59,095 nt of DNA from positions 1-59,095 of the forward strand of contig CAZLPZ010000005.1 in the NCBI GenBank assembly GCA_964561535.1, written 5' to 3'. Numbering within the stretch: position 1 is the first letter of the stretch; the number at the start of each line of letters is the position of its first letter. The stretch is from CAZLPZ01 sp964561535 (lineage in GTDB: Bacteria > Pseudomonadota > Alphaproteobacteria > Micavibrionales > Micavibrionaceae). Made by a program: the position numbers and the translations under genes. Under the pieces are notes generated by a model, which saw only the letters and a program-made list of their open reading frames with translations, did not search any database and was not told the origin of the DNA. Shown here piece after piece: positions 1 to 7,318 of the stretch.

Positions 1-55
1 CGTTGGAATAGACAAGCATGGCACCCTGCGCGCATCTCATCAGGGATCTCGCAAT
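1..55. repeat. Left copy of 55-bp terminal overlap
   Basis: These 55 bases are identical to the last 55 bases of the window. A repeat of exactly 55 bp is a usual assembler k-mer length, and the same length recurs at the internal gap near 22.1 kb. I infer an assembly overlap of a circular contig rather than a biological terminal repeat. The join falls between the small gene after the terminase and the gene before the portal. Confidence 0.95.
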
Positions 56-473
56 GGGTGCCACTCTCGATCCGCGGAAAGCACATCTGGTCCGCCAGCA
101 CGGCGACATCATCGCAATCTATACCTGGGTGAACGACGAGCGCGCGCTGGTGCTCATCCCGGCGCATCGCAAACCTGGCAGCCCGTGGTTCGTGGTCTGC
201 GAGTCGGCAGCCTACCGGTACGACAATCCACACTATTTGGCCAAGCAGTCTCGGAAGGCCGCCGAGGTTATCGGCATGGACGAGACGCAGGCCGCGTGGT
301 TCAAGATCGCCACGATCATCATTGAGGGCCTGGGCGACCTGATCCGCATGCCGTCGGCGCCGGAAAAAGAGCTGATGTCCGCCCCGATCGGGCACATGGA
401 AATCAGGGAAGACGGCGAGTTGATGACGGGCCGCGATATTGTCCTTGAGAAGGACGAGCCCGAGTATGCCTAG
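54..473 (+). CDS. Conserved-looking small protein upstream of portal, function unknown
   Basis: The protein has 139 residues from this start and I do not recognise a family. I chose the ATG at 54 because AGGGA at 42-46 lies seven bases upstream. An in-frame ATG at 18 would give 151 residues but has a weaker ribosome site. The protein is mixed alpha/beta in character, soluble, with an acidic C-terminus and no membrane segment. It sits between the terminase and portal genes and its last eight bases overlap the portal start, so it is co-translated with packaging and head genes. A role in packaging or portal assembly is possible by position only. The start lies on the contig junction, so the gene is complete only because the genome is circular. 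Confidence 0.75.
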   Translation: MGATLDPRKAHLVRQHGDIIAIYTWVNDERALVLIPAHRKPGSPWFVVCESAAYRYDNPHYLAKQSRKAAEVIGMDETQAAWFKIATIIIEGLGDLIRMPSAPEKELMSAPIGHMEIREDGELMTGRDIVLEKDEPEYA

Positions 474-2709
474 CCTATCGTACCGCCCAGTCCGCGGCCG
501 GGCCTCTGGTGACCAGTATTCGGACTGGCTGGACGGCGATGCCCCACCGCAGGATGCTGCTCCGTCGCATCCGATGGACTCTGACGAGATGCGGGATGAG
601 CATCGGCGCATCCTCCAGTGGTTCTACCTGGAGCGCGACAAGCAGTGCGAAAACCGACTGCAGATGTCGATGGACGCCGACGCATACGACAACCGACAGT
701 GGGAGCCGGAAGACTCCGAGGTACTCTCCGACCGGGGCCAGATGCCGCTCGTCTACAACGAGGTCGCGCCGGCGGTGGATTGGCTGATCGGAACCGAGCG
801 CCGGACGCGAGCCGATTGGAAGGTGCTGCCGCGCTCCGAGGACGACGTTCAGGGCGCCGACGTGAAGACCAAGGCTTTGAAGTACGTCAGCGACGTCAAC
901 CGGGCGCCGTTCGCCAGGTCGCGCGCCTTCGGCGATACGGTCAAGGTCGGTGTCGGGTGGGTGGACGACGGCGTACAGGACGACCCGACGCAGGAGGCGC
1001 TCTACAGCAAGTACGAGGACTGGAGAAACGTGCTCTGGGACTCGTGCGGGTACGAGCTTGATCTTTCCGACTCACGCTACCTGTTCCGGTGGCGATGGGT
1101 CGACGAAGACATTGCCCTGGCGATGTTCCCGGACCGAGCGCGCGCGATCCAGGCGGCGATTGAGGACGTGTCGGCATACGACAACGACAGCGAGCACGAG
1201 GACGACCCGTGGTATCTCGGAGAGCCTTTGTCAGGCTCTCGCACGGGCGTCGTCAGGGCGGCAGGAACCGGGGTCAGCGCCGATGCTGTACGCCGGCGGG
1301 TGAAGCTGATCGAGTGCCAATACCGCAAGCCGCTGTCGGTTCCGATCGTCACCGACGGGCCGTGGAAAGGGACGATTCTTCCCGAGAGATTCCAACAGGA
1401 GTACGAGACGGCTCCTCGCGTGATGATGCGCGTCCACTTCGCTGTCTTCACCGAGGCGGCGATGATTTCCTGGGCGCCGTCCGGGCTGCGCCACAACCGG
1501 TTCACGCTGACGCCGATCTGGTGTTACCGGCGCGGCCGGGACCGGCTTCCATACGGCGTGATTCGCCGGGTGCGAGACATCCAGGCTGACATCAACAAGC
1601 GGGCATCCAAGGCGCTCTGGTTGATGAACACGAACCAGATCATTGCCGACGAGGGGGCCGTCGAGGACTGGGATCTGGCGCGTGAGGAAGTCAATCGGCC
1701 GGATGGTGTGATCGTCAAGCGTGCCGGAAAGCAGTTTGATATCCGGCGCGACACGGACGCGGCCAGTGCTCAGGTCGAAATGATGACCCTTGGATCGCAA
1801 AGCATCCAGAAAACGATAGGCATCAACAATGAGAACCTGGGCCGGCAGACGAATGCAATCAGCGGCGCGGCGATCGAGGCGAGGCAGAATCAGGGTGCCG
1901 TTGGAACAACCGAGCCCTTCGACAATCTGCGCTACGCCATCCAAGTGCAGGGCGAGAAGCAGTTGTCCCTCGCCGAGCAGTTCATGAGCGAGGAAAAAAT
2001 AATCCGGCTGACCGGAGAGAAGGGCAAGATCGACTGGCTGAGGATCAATCAGCCCGAAGTGCAGCCGGACGGATCGGTGCGCTACCTGAACGACATGACC
2101 GCCAGCCGGGCGGATTTCGTGGTCAGCGAGCAGGACTATGCCGGGACGCTCCGCCAGGTCATGTTCGACTCGCTCAACAAACTGAGCGCCAAGCTACCGC
2201 CGGAAGTGTCTCTTCGCGTCATGGCCATCGCCATGGAATTCTCGGACCAGCCGAACAAGGATGAGGTCGCAAAGGCAATCCGGGAAGTTATCGGCGGGAA
2301 CGTTGCCAACGGCGAAGATGCTACCCCTGAACAGCAGGAGCAGGCGAACGCGCAGCGCGAGGCGATCGAGGCGCAGCGAGAACAAGCCATGCTGGCTCTC
2401 GAAGAGCAACGCGCGAAGGTGCGCGAGATTAACGCCAGGGCGGCGCAGATCGAGGCAGAGAATGCGGCCGGCGGAGCAGGGCTGGCGGCGCATGTTCGCA
2501 GCCAAGCAGCGGATCAAATGGATGTGCTGGCAGAACAACTGCGCCAGGCCCAATCGGAACTGGCAAACCGGACGATGCAGATTCAGCGCGACGCCGATGT
2601 GCGTATTGAGGTCGCGCGAATCGCGGCCGAATCGAAAGAGCGGATCGCGGAGATTCAGCGGGCGAGCAATGCCAAACTCGACGGGCTGAAAGCCAAGATG
2701 GATTCCTAG
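466..2709 (+). CDS. Portal protein (P22-like podovirus type)
   Basis: This 747-residue protein is the probable dodecameric portal through which DNA enters and leaves the head. The N-terminal third has the pattern of P22-like portals: an acidic segment, the helix RRILQWFYLERDKQCENR, then a segment with PLVYNEVAPAVDWLIG and TERRTRADWKVLP. The last 150 residues are rich in Glu, Gln, Ala and Arg and should form long coiled helices, the barrel of long portals. The ATG at 466 overlaps the previous stop and has GAGAAGGA upstream, so I prefer it to an in-frame TTG at 439. Length and position between terminase and scaffold support the call. The exact subfamily is inferred. Confidence 0.88.
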   Translation: MPSLSYRPVRGRASGDQYSDWLDGDAPPQDAAPSHPMDSDEMRDEHRRILQWFYLERDKQCENRLQMSMDADAYDNRQWEPEDSEVLSDRGQMPLVYNEVAPAVDWLIGTERRTRADWKVLPRSEDDVQGADVKTKALKYVSDVNRAPFARSRAFGDTVKVGVGWVDDGVQDDPTQEALYSKYEDWRNVLWDSCGYELDLSDSRYLFRWRWVDEDIALAMFPDRARAIQAAIEDVSAYDNDSEHEDDPWYLGEPLSGSRTGVVRAAGTGVSADAVRRRVKLIECQYRKPLSVPIVTDGPWKGTILPERFQQEYETAPRVMMRVHFAVFTEAAMISWAPSGLRHNRFTLTPIWCYRRGRDRLPYGVIRRVRDIQADINKRASKALWLMNTNQIIADEGAVEDWDLAREEVNRPDGVIVKRAGKQFDIRRDTDAASAQVEMMTLGSQSIQKTIGINNENLGRQTNAISGAAIEARQNQGAVGTTEPFDNLRYAIQVQGEKQLSLAEQFMSEEKIIRLTGEKGKIDWLRINQPEVQPDGSVRYLNDMTASRADFVVSEQDYAGTLRQVMFDSLNKLSAKLPPEVSLRVMAIAMEFSDQPNKDEVAKAIREVIGGNVANGEDATPEQQEQANAQREAIEAQREQAMLALEEQRAKVREINARAAQIEAENAAGGAGLAAHVRSQAADQMDVLAEQLRQAQSELANRTMQIQRDADVRIEVARIAAESKERIAEIQRASNAKLDGLKAKMDS

Positions 2710-2716
2710 CCTGCGG

Positions 2717-2760
2717 CACAAATTGCCCACAAATTGCCCACAAATTGCCCACAAATTAAC
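2717..2760. repeat. Four tandem 11-bp repeats (CACAAATTGCC) between portal and scaffold
   Basis: The unit CACAAATTGCC occurs three times exactly and a fourth time as CACAAATTAAC, head to tail. A period of 11 bp places each copy on nearly the same face of the helix, which suits binding of a regulator. The tract is more AT-rich than its surroundings and fills most of the 76-bp gap before the scaffold gene. No protein is known to bind it. Confidence 0.9.
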
Positions 2761-2785
2761 CACACAACAACAGGACGGACAGGAT

Positions 2786-3658
2786 ATGGCCAGCATCAGC
2801 TTAGACGAACAAACTTCTTCGACGCTCACGGATGCGGAACTCGAAGCGATCAAGGATGATGGGTACAGCGAGGACGAGCGGCAGGCTCTGGCATCGATCG
2901 CCGGAGACGACAACGAAGGAGACGACGGGCCAGAAGATGACGACGAGGACGACGGCGACGACGGTGAAGACGAAACCGGAGAGGCAGCCGAGCCACCGCA
3001 GGAATTCAGGACCAGCTATCAGGCGGCGCTACCCGAAAACTTTGATGCCACGCTGGCGGCGATCAACGACGAGGCGTCAAGGCTCGCCACGCAGTTTCGT
3101 GATGGCGAAATCGACTTCGACGAGTACACCGCCGCGTTGAGCAATGTCACTGCTCAACGCGATGCGCTGACGGCGACGAAGATCAAGGCCGAGATTGCGG
3201 CCGAGATGCAGGCGCAGGACAGCCAGCAACGGTGGCGATGGACGGTGGAGCAGTTCATCGCCCGAACCGCGGCCGATGAGAAGATCGACTACCGCACCGA
3301 CGCGGCCAAGCTCAAGGATTTTGATCTGTTCGTCAAGGCGCTGGCCTCCGACGACGCCAACGCCAGCCGTCCGTCCGAGTGGTTCTTAGCTGAGGCGCAC
3401 AAGCGCGTCAAAGCGCTGCACGGGGTTGCCACTACCGCACCGTCGGCCGACACGCGGCAGCAGACCACCAAGCCGACGAGTCGAAAGCCTGACCTGAAAG
3501 CGGTACCCAAGACACTGGCGCACGTGCCGGGAAGTGACGGAAGCGGCGATGTAGAAAGCGAATTCGCCGACCTCTACAGGCTGGATGGCCTGGAGTATGA
3601 AACCGCCATCGCGCGCATGTCGCCGGCTCAACGGGAGAAGTTCGCGCGTGACGGATAA
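2786..3658 (+). CDS. Probable capsid scaffolding protein
   Basis: This 290-residue protein is placed between portal and major capsid genes, the usual site of the scaffold in P22-like and related podoviruses. Residues about 40-75 are an extreme acidic stretch of Asp, Glu and Gly. The middle is predicted helical, and the C-terminal part is basic and helical, the arrangement by which scaffolds bind the coat protein. The ATG at 2786 has AGGAC nine bases upstream. The reading frame is also open through the tandem repeats before it, but only from a TTG. The call rests on position and composition, not on a recognised domain. Confidence 0.72.
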   Translation: MASISLDEQTSSTLTDAELEAIKDDGYSEDERQALASIAGDDNEGDDGPEDDDEDDGDDGEDETGEAAEPPQEFRTSYQAALPENFDATLAAINDEASRLATQFRDGEIDFDEYTAALSNVTAQRDALTATKIKAEIAAEMQAQDSQQRWRWTVEQFIARTAADEKIDYRTDAAKLKDFDLFVKALASDDANASRPSEWFLAEAHKRVKALHGVATTAPSADTRQQTTKPTSRKPDLKAVPKTLAHVPGSDGSGDVESEFADLYRLDGLEYETAIARMSPAQREKFARDG

Positions 3659-3839
3659 CAAGGTTCAGTCGACGATCACGGTCGACGTCGAAGTTGGCGA
3701 AATGCTGACGATCGGCGAGACGGTGGTCGTCGAAGTGCTGGCCAAGTCCGGCCGGCACGCGCGCCTGAGACTGCAGGCGCCTCGCGAGGTAAAAATCGAG
3801 CGGAAGGCTTCGCGATTGATCCCAAGCATGGCAAGGTAA
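3648..3839 (+). CDS. CsrA/RsmA-like RNA-binding protein
   Basis: This 63-residue protein starts at a GTG that overlaps the end of the scaffold gene, with GGGAGAAG upstream. Residues 16-52 match the CsrA fold closely: VGEMLTIGETVVVEVL, a short turn, then LRLQAPREVKIER. In CsrA the matching parts are the GE-IGD-V-V-VL strands and the AP-EV-V-R end, and the key RNA-contact arginine (R44 in E. coli) aligns with R52 here. CsrA dimers bind GGA motifs near ribosome sites and block or activate translation. The protein could act on phage late mRNA, perhaps the capsid leader just downstream, or on host metabolism. It lacks the usual start at MLILTR and has a longer N-terminus, so some divergence in RNA contacts is likely. 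Confidence 0.8.
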   Translation: MTDNKVQSTITVDVEVGEMLTIGETVVVEVLAKSGRHARLRLQAPREVKIERKASRLIPSMAR

Positions 3840-3887
3840 TCGACGCAAGAAACAAAGAGCAGTGGCAGTGGCGCGCAGGAGTGCTCC

Positions 3888-3950
3888 ATGAACGTGGAAC
3901 TTATCGTCATAGGAGTGTCTCATGGCACGCACCATCATCGGCGTCAATGA
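3888..3950 (+). CDS. Possible 20-residue leader peptide overlapping the capsid start
   Basis: An ATG at 3888 follows AGGAG with a six-base spacer (TGCTCC) and opens a 20-codon frame that ends inside the capsid gene in another frame. The context AGGAGTGCTCCATG closely resembles the capsid start context AGGAGTGTCTCATG 34 bases further on, so the ribosome site looks duplicated. It may be a translated leader that controls capsid expression, or a decoy site. Nothing but the ribosome site supports translation. Confidence 0.35.
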   Translation: MNVELIVIGVSHGTHHHRRQ

Positions 3951-5058
3951 CGCCAAAGCAGTCAAGCGGTATGCCGGTCTGCTGGCGTACGACGAATCCC
4001 AGAAGTCATACTTCAATCAGCGCTTCATCGGTCGCGGTGCCGAGGCGGAAACTCCGATCCAACTGCTCACCGATCTGGAGTCCGACGCCGGCGAGATGAT
4101 TGCCTACGATCTGCTGGCCGAACTCAAAATGGCCCCGATCGAAGGCGAGAACAACCTCGAAAACAACGAGGAACAACAAAAGTTCTTCACCGACACGATC
4201 TACATCGATCAAGCCCGGTGCGGCGTGAATACCGGCGGCCGAATGACCCGCAAGCGCACCCTGCACAACCTGCGGGAGAAGGCTCGCCGGCAGCAGTCGA
4301 GCTGGTGGGCGCGCCTCAAGGACGAGATTCGCTTCATCTATCTGTCCGGCGCGCGCGGCGTCAACGCCAATTTTCTTGTGCCGACGACGTGGACCTCGCG
4401 GGCGAACAACGCACTGGTGTCACCGGACAGCAACCACCTGCTGTACGGCGGCAACGCGACGGCCAAGAACAACATGACCAACGAGGCATCAGGAGTCGCT
4501 GGTTCCGACACGTTCGACCTTCGCCTTATCGACCGCGCGAAGACCAAGGCGGACAGCCAAGGCGGCGGCGCTACCGGTATCCCGGTCCTGCAGCCCTGCA
4601 AGTTCGACGGCAACGAGTGTTTCGTGTGCGTCATGCATACGTTCCAGGAGGACGACCTGCGCAGCAACACGAACACGGCTCAGTGGCTCGACATCCAGAA
4701 GGCCGCGGCGACCGCAGAAGGCCGCAATTCCCCCCTATTCAAGGGTGGGCTCGGCATGTACCGGGGCGTCATTCTGCACAGCCACCGCAACGTAATCCGG
4801 TTCAGCGATTACGGCGCTGGCGCCAACTACGAGGCAGCCCGCGCGCTGTTCATGGGCTCGCAGGCGCTTGTTGAGGCCTACGGTTCGCCCGGCACCAGCC
4901 TGCGTTTCGACTGGAACGAGGAAACCCGCGACAACGGCGACAAGATCGTGATCAGTTCGTCGTGCATCTGGGGCACCAAGAAGGTCACTTTCACGACGGA
5001 CGTCGGTGCGCAGGACTTCGGCGTGTTCTCCCTCGACACCTACGCCGCCAGCCGGTAA
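3922..5058 (+). CDS. Major capsid protein (N4 gp56 / DUF4043 type)
   Basis: The 378-residue product looks like the N4-gp56 family of HK97-fold coat proteins, which build the icosahedral head. Family-like stretches include GMIAYDLLAELKM-type text near residue 60, a loop with TDTIYIDQARCGVNTGG, and the segment WWARLKDEIRFIYLSGARG. The C-terminal half contains the usual run of a conserved beta-rich domain ending VGAQDFGVFSLDTYAA. The start has AGGAG eight bases upstream. The gene follows the scaffold and CsrA-like genes, as expected for the coat protein, and a decoration-type protein follows. No separate protease gene is visible, so head maturation may not involve cleavage. Confidence 0.88.
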   Translation: MARTIIGVNDAKAVKRYAGLLAYDESQKSYFNQRFIGRGAEAETPIQLLTDLESDAGEMIAYDLLAELKMAPIEGENNLENNEEQQKFFTDTIYIDQARCGVNTGGRMTRKRTLHNLREKARRQQSSWWARLKDEIRFIYLSGARGVNANFLVPTTWTSRANNALVSPDSNHLLYGGNATAKNNMTNEASGVAGSDTFDLRLIDRAKTKADSQGGGATGIPVLQPCKFDGNECFVCVMHTFQEDDLRSNTNTAQWLDIQKAAATAEGRNSPLFKGGLGMYRGVILHSHRNVIRFSDYGAGANYEAARALFMGSQALVEAYGSPGTSLRFDWNEETRDNGDKIVISSSCIWGTKKVTFTTDVGAQDFGVFSLDTYAASR

Positions 5059-5091
5059 TCCGAACAGCACGACACAGAAGGAGAATTTGAA

Positions 5092-5565
5092 ATGGCATTC
5101 ACCAATACAAACGATTTCATTACCGGGCGCGCGCCGGTTCCTACGCCGGCGGGCGGCGAGGTTGTCGCCGTTCGTTTCGCTTTGGCTCTGTCGACCGGCG
5201 ACCTGGCGGCGAATACTATCGGCCAGATTGGCATCCTGCCGGCTGGCTGCGTCCCTGTCGGCCTGCCGATCATCGATGCAGCGGACCTGGACTCCGGCGC
5301 TGGTAACGGAGTGTATCAGCTTGGCATCCTGGATGCCGCCGGCACGGCGATGTCTTCGGCTGCCGCGGACGGCGGCGGCGATTGGGGTAACACCGGCACC
5401 GCCGTTGCGACGGCTTTCTCCAAGCAGATTACGCCAACGCTCAACAACATCGCCACCGTAACGGCTTCGACCAGCGACCGGAAGCTCGGTGTCAAGGTCA
5501 CGACCGCGCCGAGTACGGCGGTGGCCGGCACGCTGGGTGTCACCCTGTTCTACCGGGCGGCGTAA
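5092..5565 (+). CDS. Probable capsid decoration (cement) protein
   Basis: This 157-residue protein is rich in Ala, Gly, Thr and Val with regularly spaced short beta strands, typical of small jelly-roll or barrel proteins on phage heads. It sits immediately after the major capsid gene, with AAGGAGA before the ATG, the normal place for a highly made decoration protein. The BPP-1 and Bcep22 groups have such a cement protein here (family knowledge). I do not see a signature that proves homology, and a minor structural role elsewhere in the virion is possible. Confidence 0.55.
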   Translation: MAFTNTNDFITGRAPVPTPAGGEVVAVRFALALSTGDLAANTIGQIGILPAGCVPVGLPIIDAADLDSGAGNGVYQLGILDAAGTAMSSAAADGGGDWGNTGTAVATAFSKQITPTLNNIATVTASTSDRKLGVKVTTAPSTAVAGTLGVTLFYRAA

Positions 5566-5634
5566 CCTGCCGGGTATCGCTGTTTGACGATCGGCCGGGA
5601 CGATGCTCTGGCCGAATCCTGAAAGGGTTTCTCC

Positions 5635-5985
5635 ATGAGCACCGTTCTGGTTTTTACATCCATACCCGCTCGCCGAGACGGCACCGTTGTGCTCAATATC
5701 GACGGCAAGCCTTTCGTCTTCTCGCGCGACGAGTTCGAGATGCTCTCGTGCGAAATCCCGAGTGACGTTGCGCACCTGATCCCCGACAACGGCTGTTTTT
5801 TTTCCGAGCGTCCGATTGCTCTATCTCCTGCAGTCGCCACCGTTGTGGAAAAAGATGCTGATGGAGATGACGACGACGACGAGGGAGACGAAAACGGGCC
5901 GCTGATCGAAGAGTCGGTGTTTTCCGGTTCGACTCCCCCGGTTGCTACCTCGGCCAGGCCGCGCGGCCGGCCGCGCAAGTCGTAA
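5635..5985 (+). CDS. Small virion-region protein with acidic tract and AT-hook-like tail
   Basis: The 116-residue product has an N-terminal beta-rich part of about 70 residues, an acidic Asp/Glu tract near residues 80-95 and a C-terminal RPRGRPRKS. The core GRPRK is an AT-hook-like, minor-groove DNA-binding motif. Similar small proteins with a GRPRK end lie between capsid and adaptor genes in other phages, function unknown. AAAGGG precedes the ATG. It could contact DNA during packaging or stabilise the head, but the motif is short and can arise by chance. Confidence 0.65.
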   Translation: MSTVLVFTSIPARRDGTVVLNIDGKPFVFSRDEFEMLSCEIPSDVAHLIPDNGCFFSERPIALSPAVATVVEKDADGDDDDDEGDENGPLIEESVFSGSTPPVATSARPRGRPRKS

Positions 5986-6006
5986 GCGTCCTGGTGGCCG
6001 TGCGCT

Positions 6007-6657
6007 ATGACGCTACTGGAAATGATTTCTCGATGCAGAAGTAGGGCGTTCGACACAGCAAAACCCTATTTCTGGTCTGACGAGCAGTGGACTGATGCGC
6101 TGAACGAAGCCGAGGAAGAGGCGTGCATTCGCGCAAGGCTGCTCGAAGACGACTCAATCAGGACCGTTGCGGTCGAGCAGTACGCCTACGTCAAAATTCC
6201 GCCGGAAGCATTCCTCGTTCGCCGGGTATTGGTAGGCGGTAATCCGATCGATCTTTCCTACCAAGACGACATGGCTTCTGCCCTTCATCGCGGTTGGGAA
6301 TCAGATGTCGGAACCCCATTGCGATGCTACCGAACGGGCGACAGATTGCGATTGCACCCAATCCCGATTGAGGCCGCCGATGTCATCCTCTCAGCATTTT
6401 GCACCCCAACAACCCAAATGCTGCTGAGCAAGGCCGACGACGACACCCCGAAGATTGCCGGTCGCCTGCACGTCAAACTAATCGATTGGGCGCTTGCACG
6501 CTTTTACGGCGTTGAAGATGCCGATCATGCAAACGCAAATCTTGCTGGAGTTCATGAGGCGAGGTTCGTCGAGACGTTTGGCCGTAGGCCAGAAGAAACA
6601 GAGATGCGGCGTACCGCGCTTAGGGCTCGCCGTTCTTCCAGCGGACACTTTTTCTGA
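6007..6657 (+). CDS. Probable head-tail adaptor / head completion protein
   Basis: The 216-residue protein opens with a helical segment, residues 1-45, containing WSDEQWTDALNEAEEEACIR. This pattern is typical of podovirus adaptor or gateway proteins that bind below the portal. A beta-rich centre with RLRLHPIP and a helical C-terminus with a basic end follow. Its position after the capsid cluster and before the tail genes fits a role like P22 gp4 or the DUF6682-type adaptors. The family assignment is from pattern and context. Confidence 0.6.
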   Translation: MTLLEMISRCRSRAFDTAKPYFWSDEQWTDALNEAEEEACIRARLLEDDSIRTVAVEQYAYVKIPPEAFLVRRVLVGGNPIDLSYQDDMASALHRGWESDVGTPLRCYRTGDRLRLHPIPIEAADVILSAFCTPTTQMLLSKADDDTPKIAGRLHVKLIDWALARFYGVEDADHANANLAGVHEARFVETFGRRPEETEMRRTALRARRSSSGHFF

Positions 6658-6667
6658 GGCGTCGACC

Positions 6668-6730
6668 ATGAACAACAACTCGGTGCAGTGGCCGCCGTAC
6701 TCGACAAGGGGCGCATCGAGTGAATCCTGA
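6668..6730 (+). CDS. Possible 20-residue peptide between adaptor and tail genes
   Basis: An ATG with GAGG eight bases upstream opens a 20-codon frame that overlaps the next gene's GTG start by 11 bases. It fills the 62-bp gap between two tail genes and could serve only to couple translation of the following gene. The sequence shows no recognisable feature. Confidence 0.25.
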   Translation: MNNNSVQWPPYSTRGASSES

Positions 6731-7316
6731 CCGCCTGACTATAATCACTCGCCTGGGATCGACCGACGATATCCCCATCCGTGTCGAGGGCGACATCGAG
6801 TTTGCTCTGATCGCGTCGATCAGTAAGGGCGCCCCGTGCCGCATTGTCACCCAGGCTGCTCACCCGCTGCTTGACGGGTGGCGTACGCAGGTCGTCGACG
6901 CGGCCGGGATGATCGGACTGAACGACGCGCCGGCCATGCGCGTGACAGTCATCAATGACACAACGATTGACCTCGCCGAAGTCTCAACGCTTGGACAGCG
7001 CGCACATACCGCCGGAACCGGAGCGTTGAAGTTCCGCGCACCGAAAGACCTATCCGGGTACACGGCGGCACGCATGGATATCAAGCGCGCAGTCGGCGGA
7101 GCCGTCCTAGCTTCGCTGAGCACCACCGATGGCACCATCGAGATTGACGCCGCGAACAGCGCCGTCTGGCTGCACATCACGCCGACGACGCTCGTCGAAC
7201 TCGCTGCCGGCGACTATGTGTTCGACATCGAGCTACTCGACGGCACCGCCGTTCTAGCCCTGTGCAGCGCCGACAGCATGCTGCATCTGCTTCCAGAAGT
7301 CACTACGAGCGCCTGA
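6720..7316 (+). CDS. Tail-associated protein with FCCH-like and baseplate-like domains
   Basis: The 198-residue protein starts at GTG with AAGGGG upstream. Residues about 35-110 read like the small beta domain often called FCCH, for example PAMRVTVINDTTIDL. Residues 110-195 match a common tail-protein pattern: GYTAARMDIKR, LASLSTTDGTIEID, GDYVFDIELLDGTAV and a final PEV. Such proteins are attached to baseplates or fibre bases in siphoviruses (BppU-like) and podoviruses. The gene is followed two bases later by the fibre gene, so it may connect the fibre to the tail. Function is inferred from these patterns. Confidence 0.62.
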   Translation: MNPDRLTIITRLGSTDDIPIRVEGDIEFALIASISKGAPCRIVTQAAHPLLDGWRTQVVDAAGMIGLNDAPAMRVTVINDTTIDLAEVSTLGQRAHTAGTGALKFRAPKDLSGYTAARMDIKRAVGGAVLASLSTTDGTIEIDAANSAVWLHITPTTLVELAAGDYVFDIELLDGTAVLALCSADSMLHLLPEVTTSA

Positions 7317-7318
7317 TC

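Noticed and set aside
1..55. Biological direct terminal repeats of the virion DNA
   Set aside because: The length matches the assembly k-mer seen at the internal gap and is too short for known podovirus terminal repeats.
4735..5775. Minus-strand frame of 346 codons across capsid and decoration genes
   Set aside because: It crosses three well-supported plus-strand genes and has shadow-like composition.
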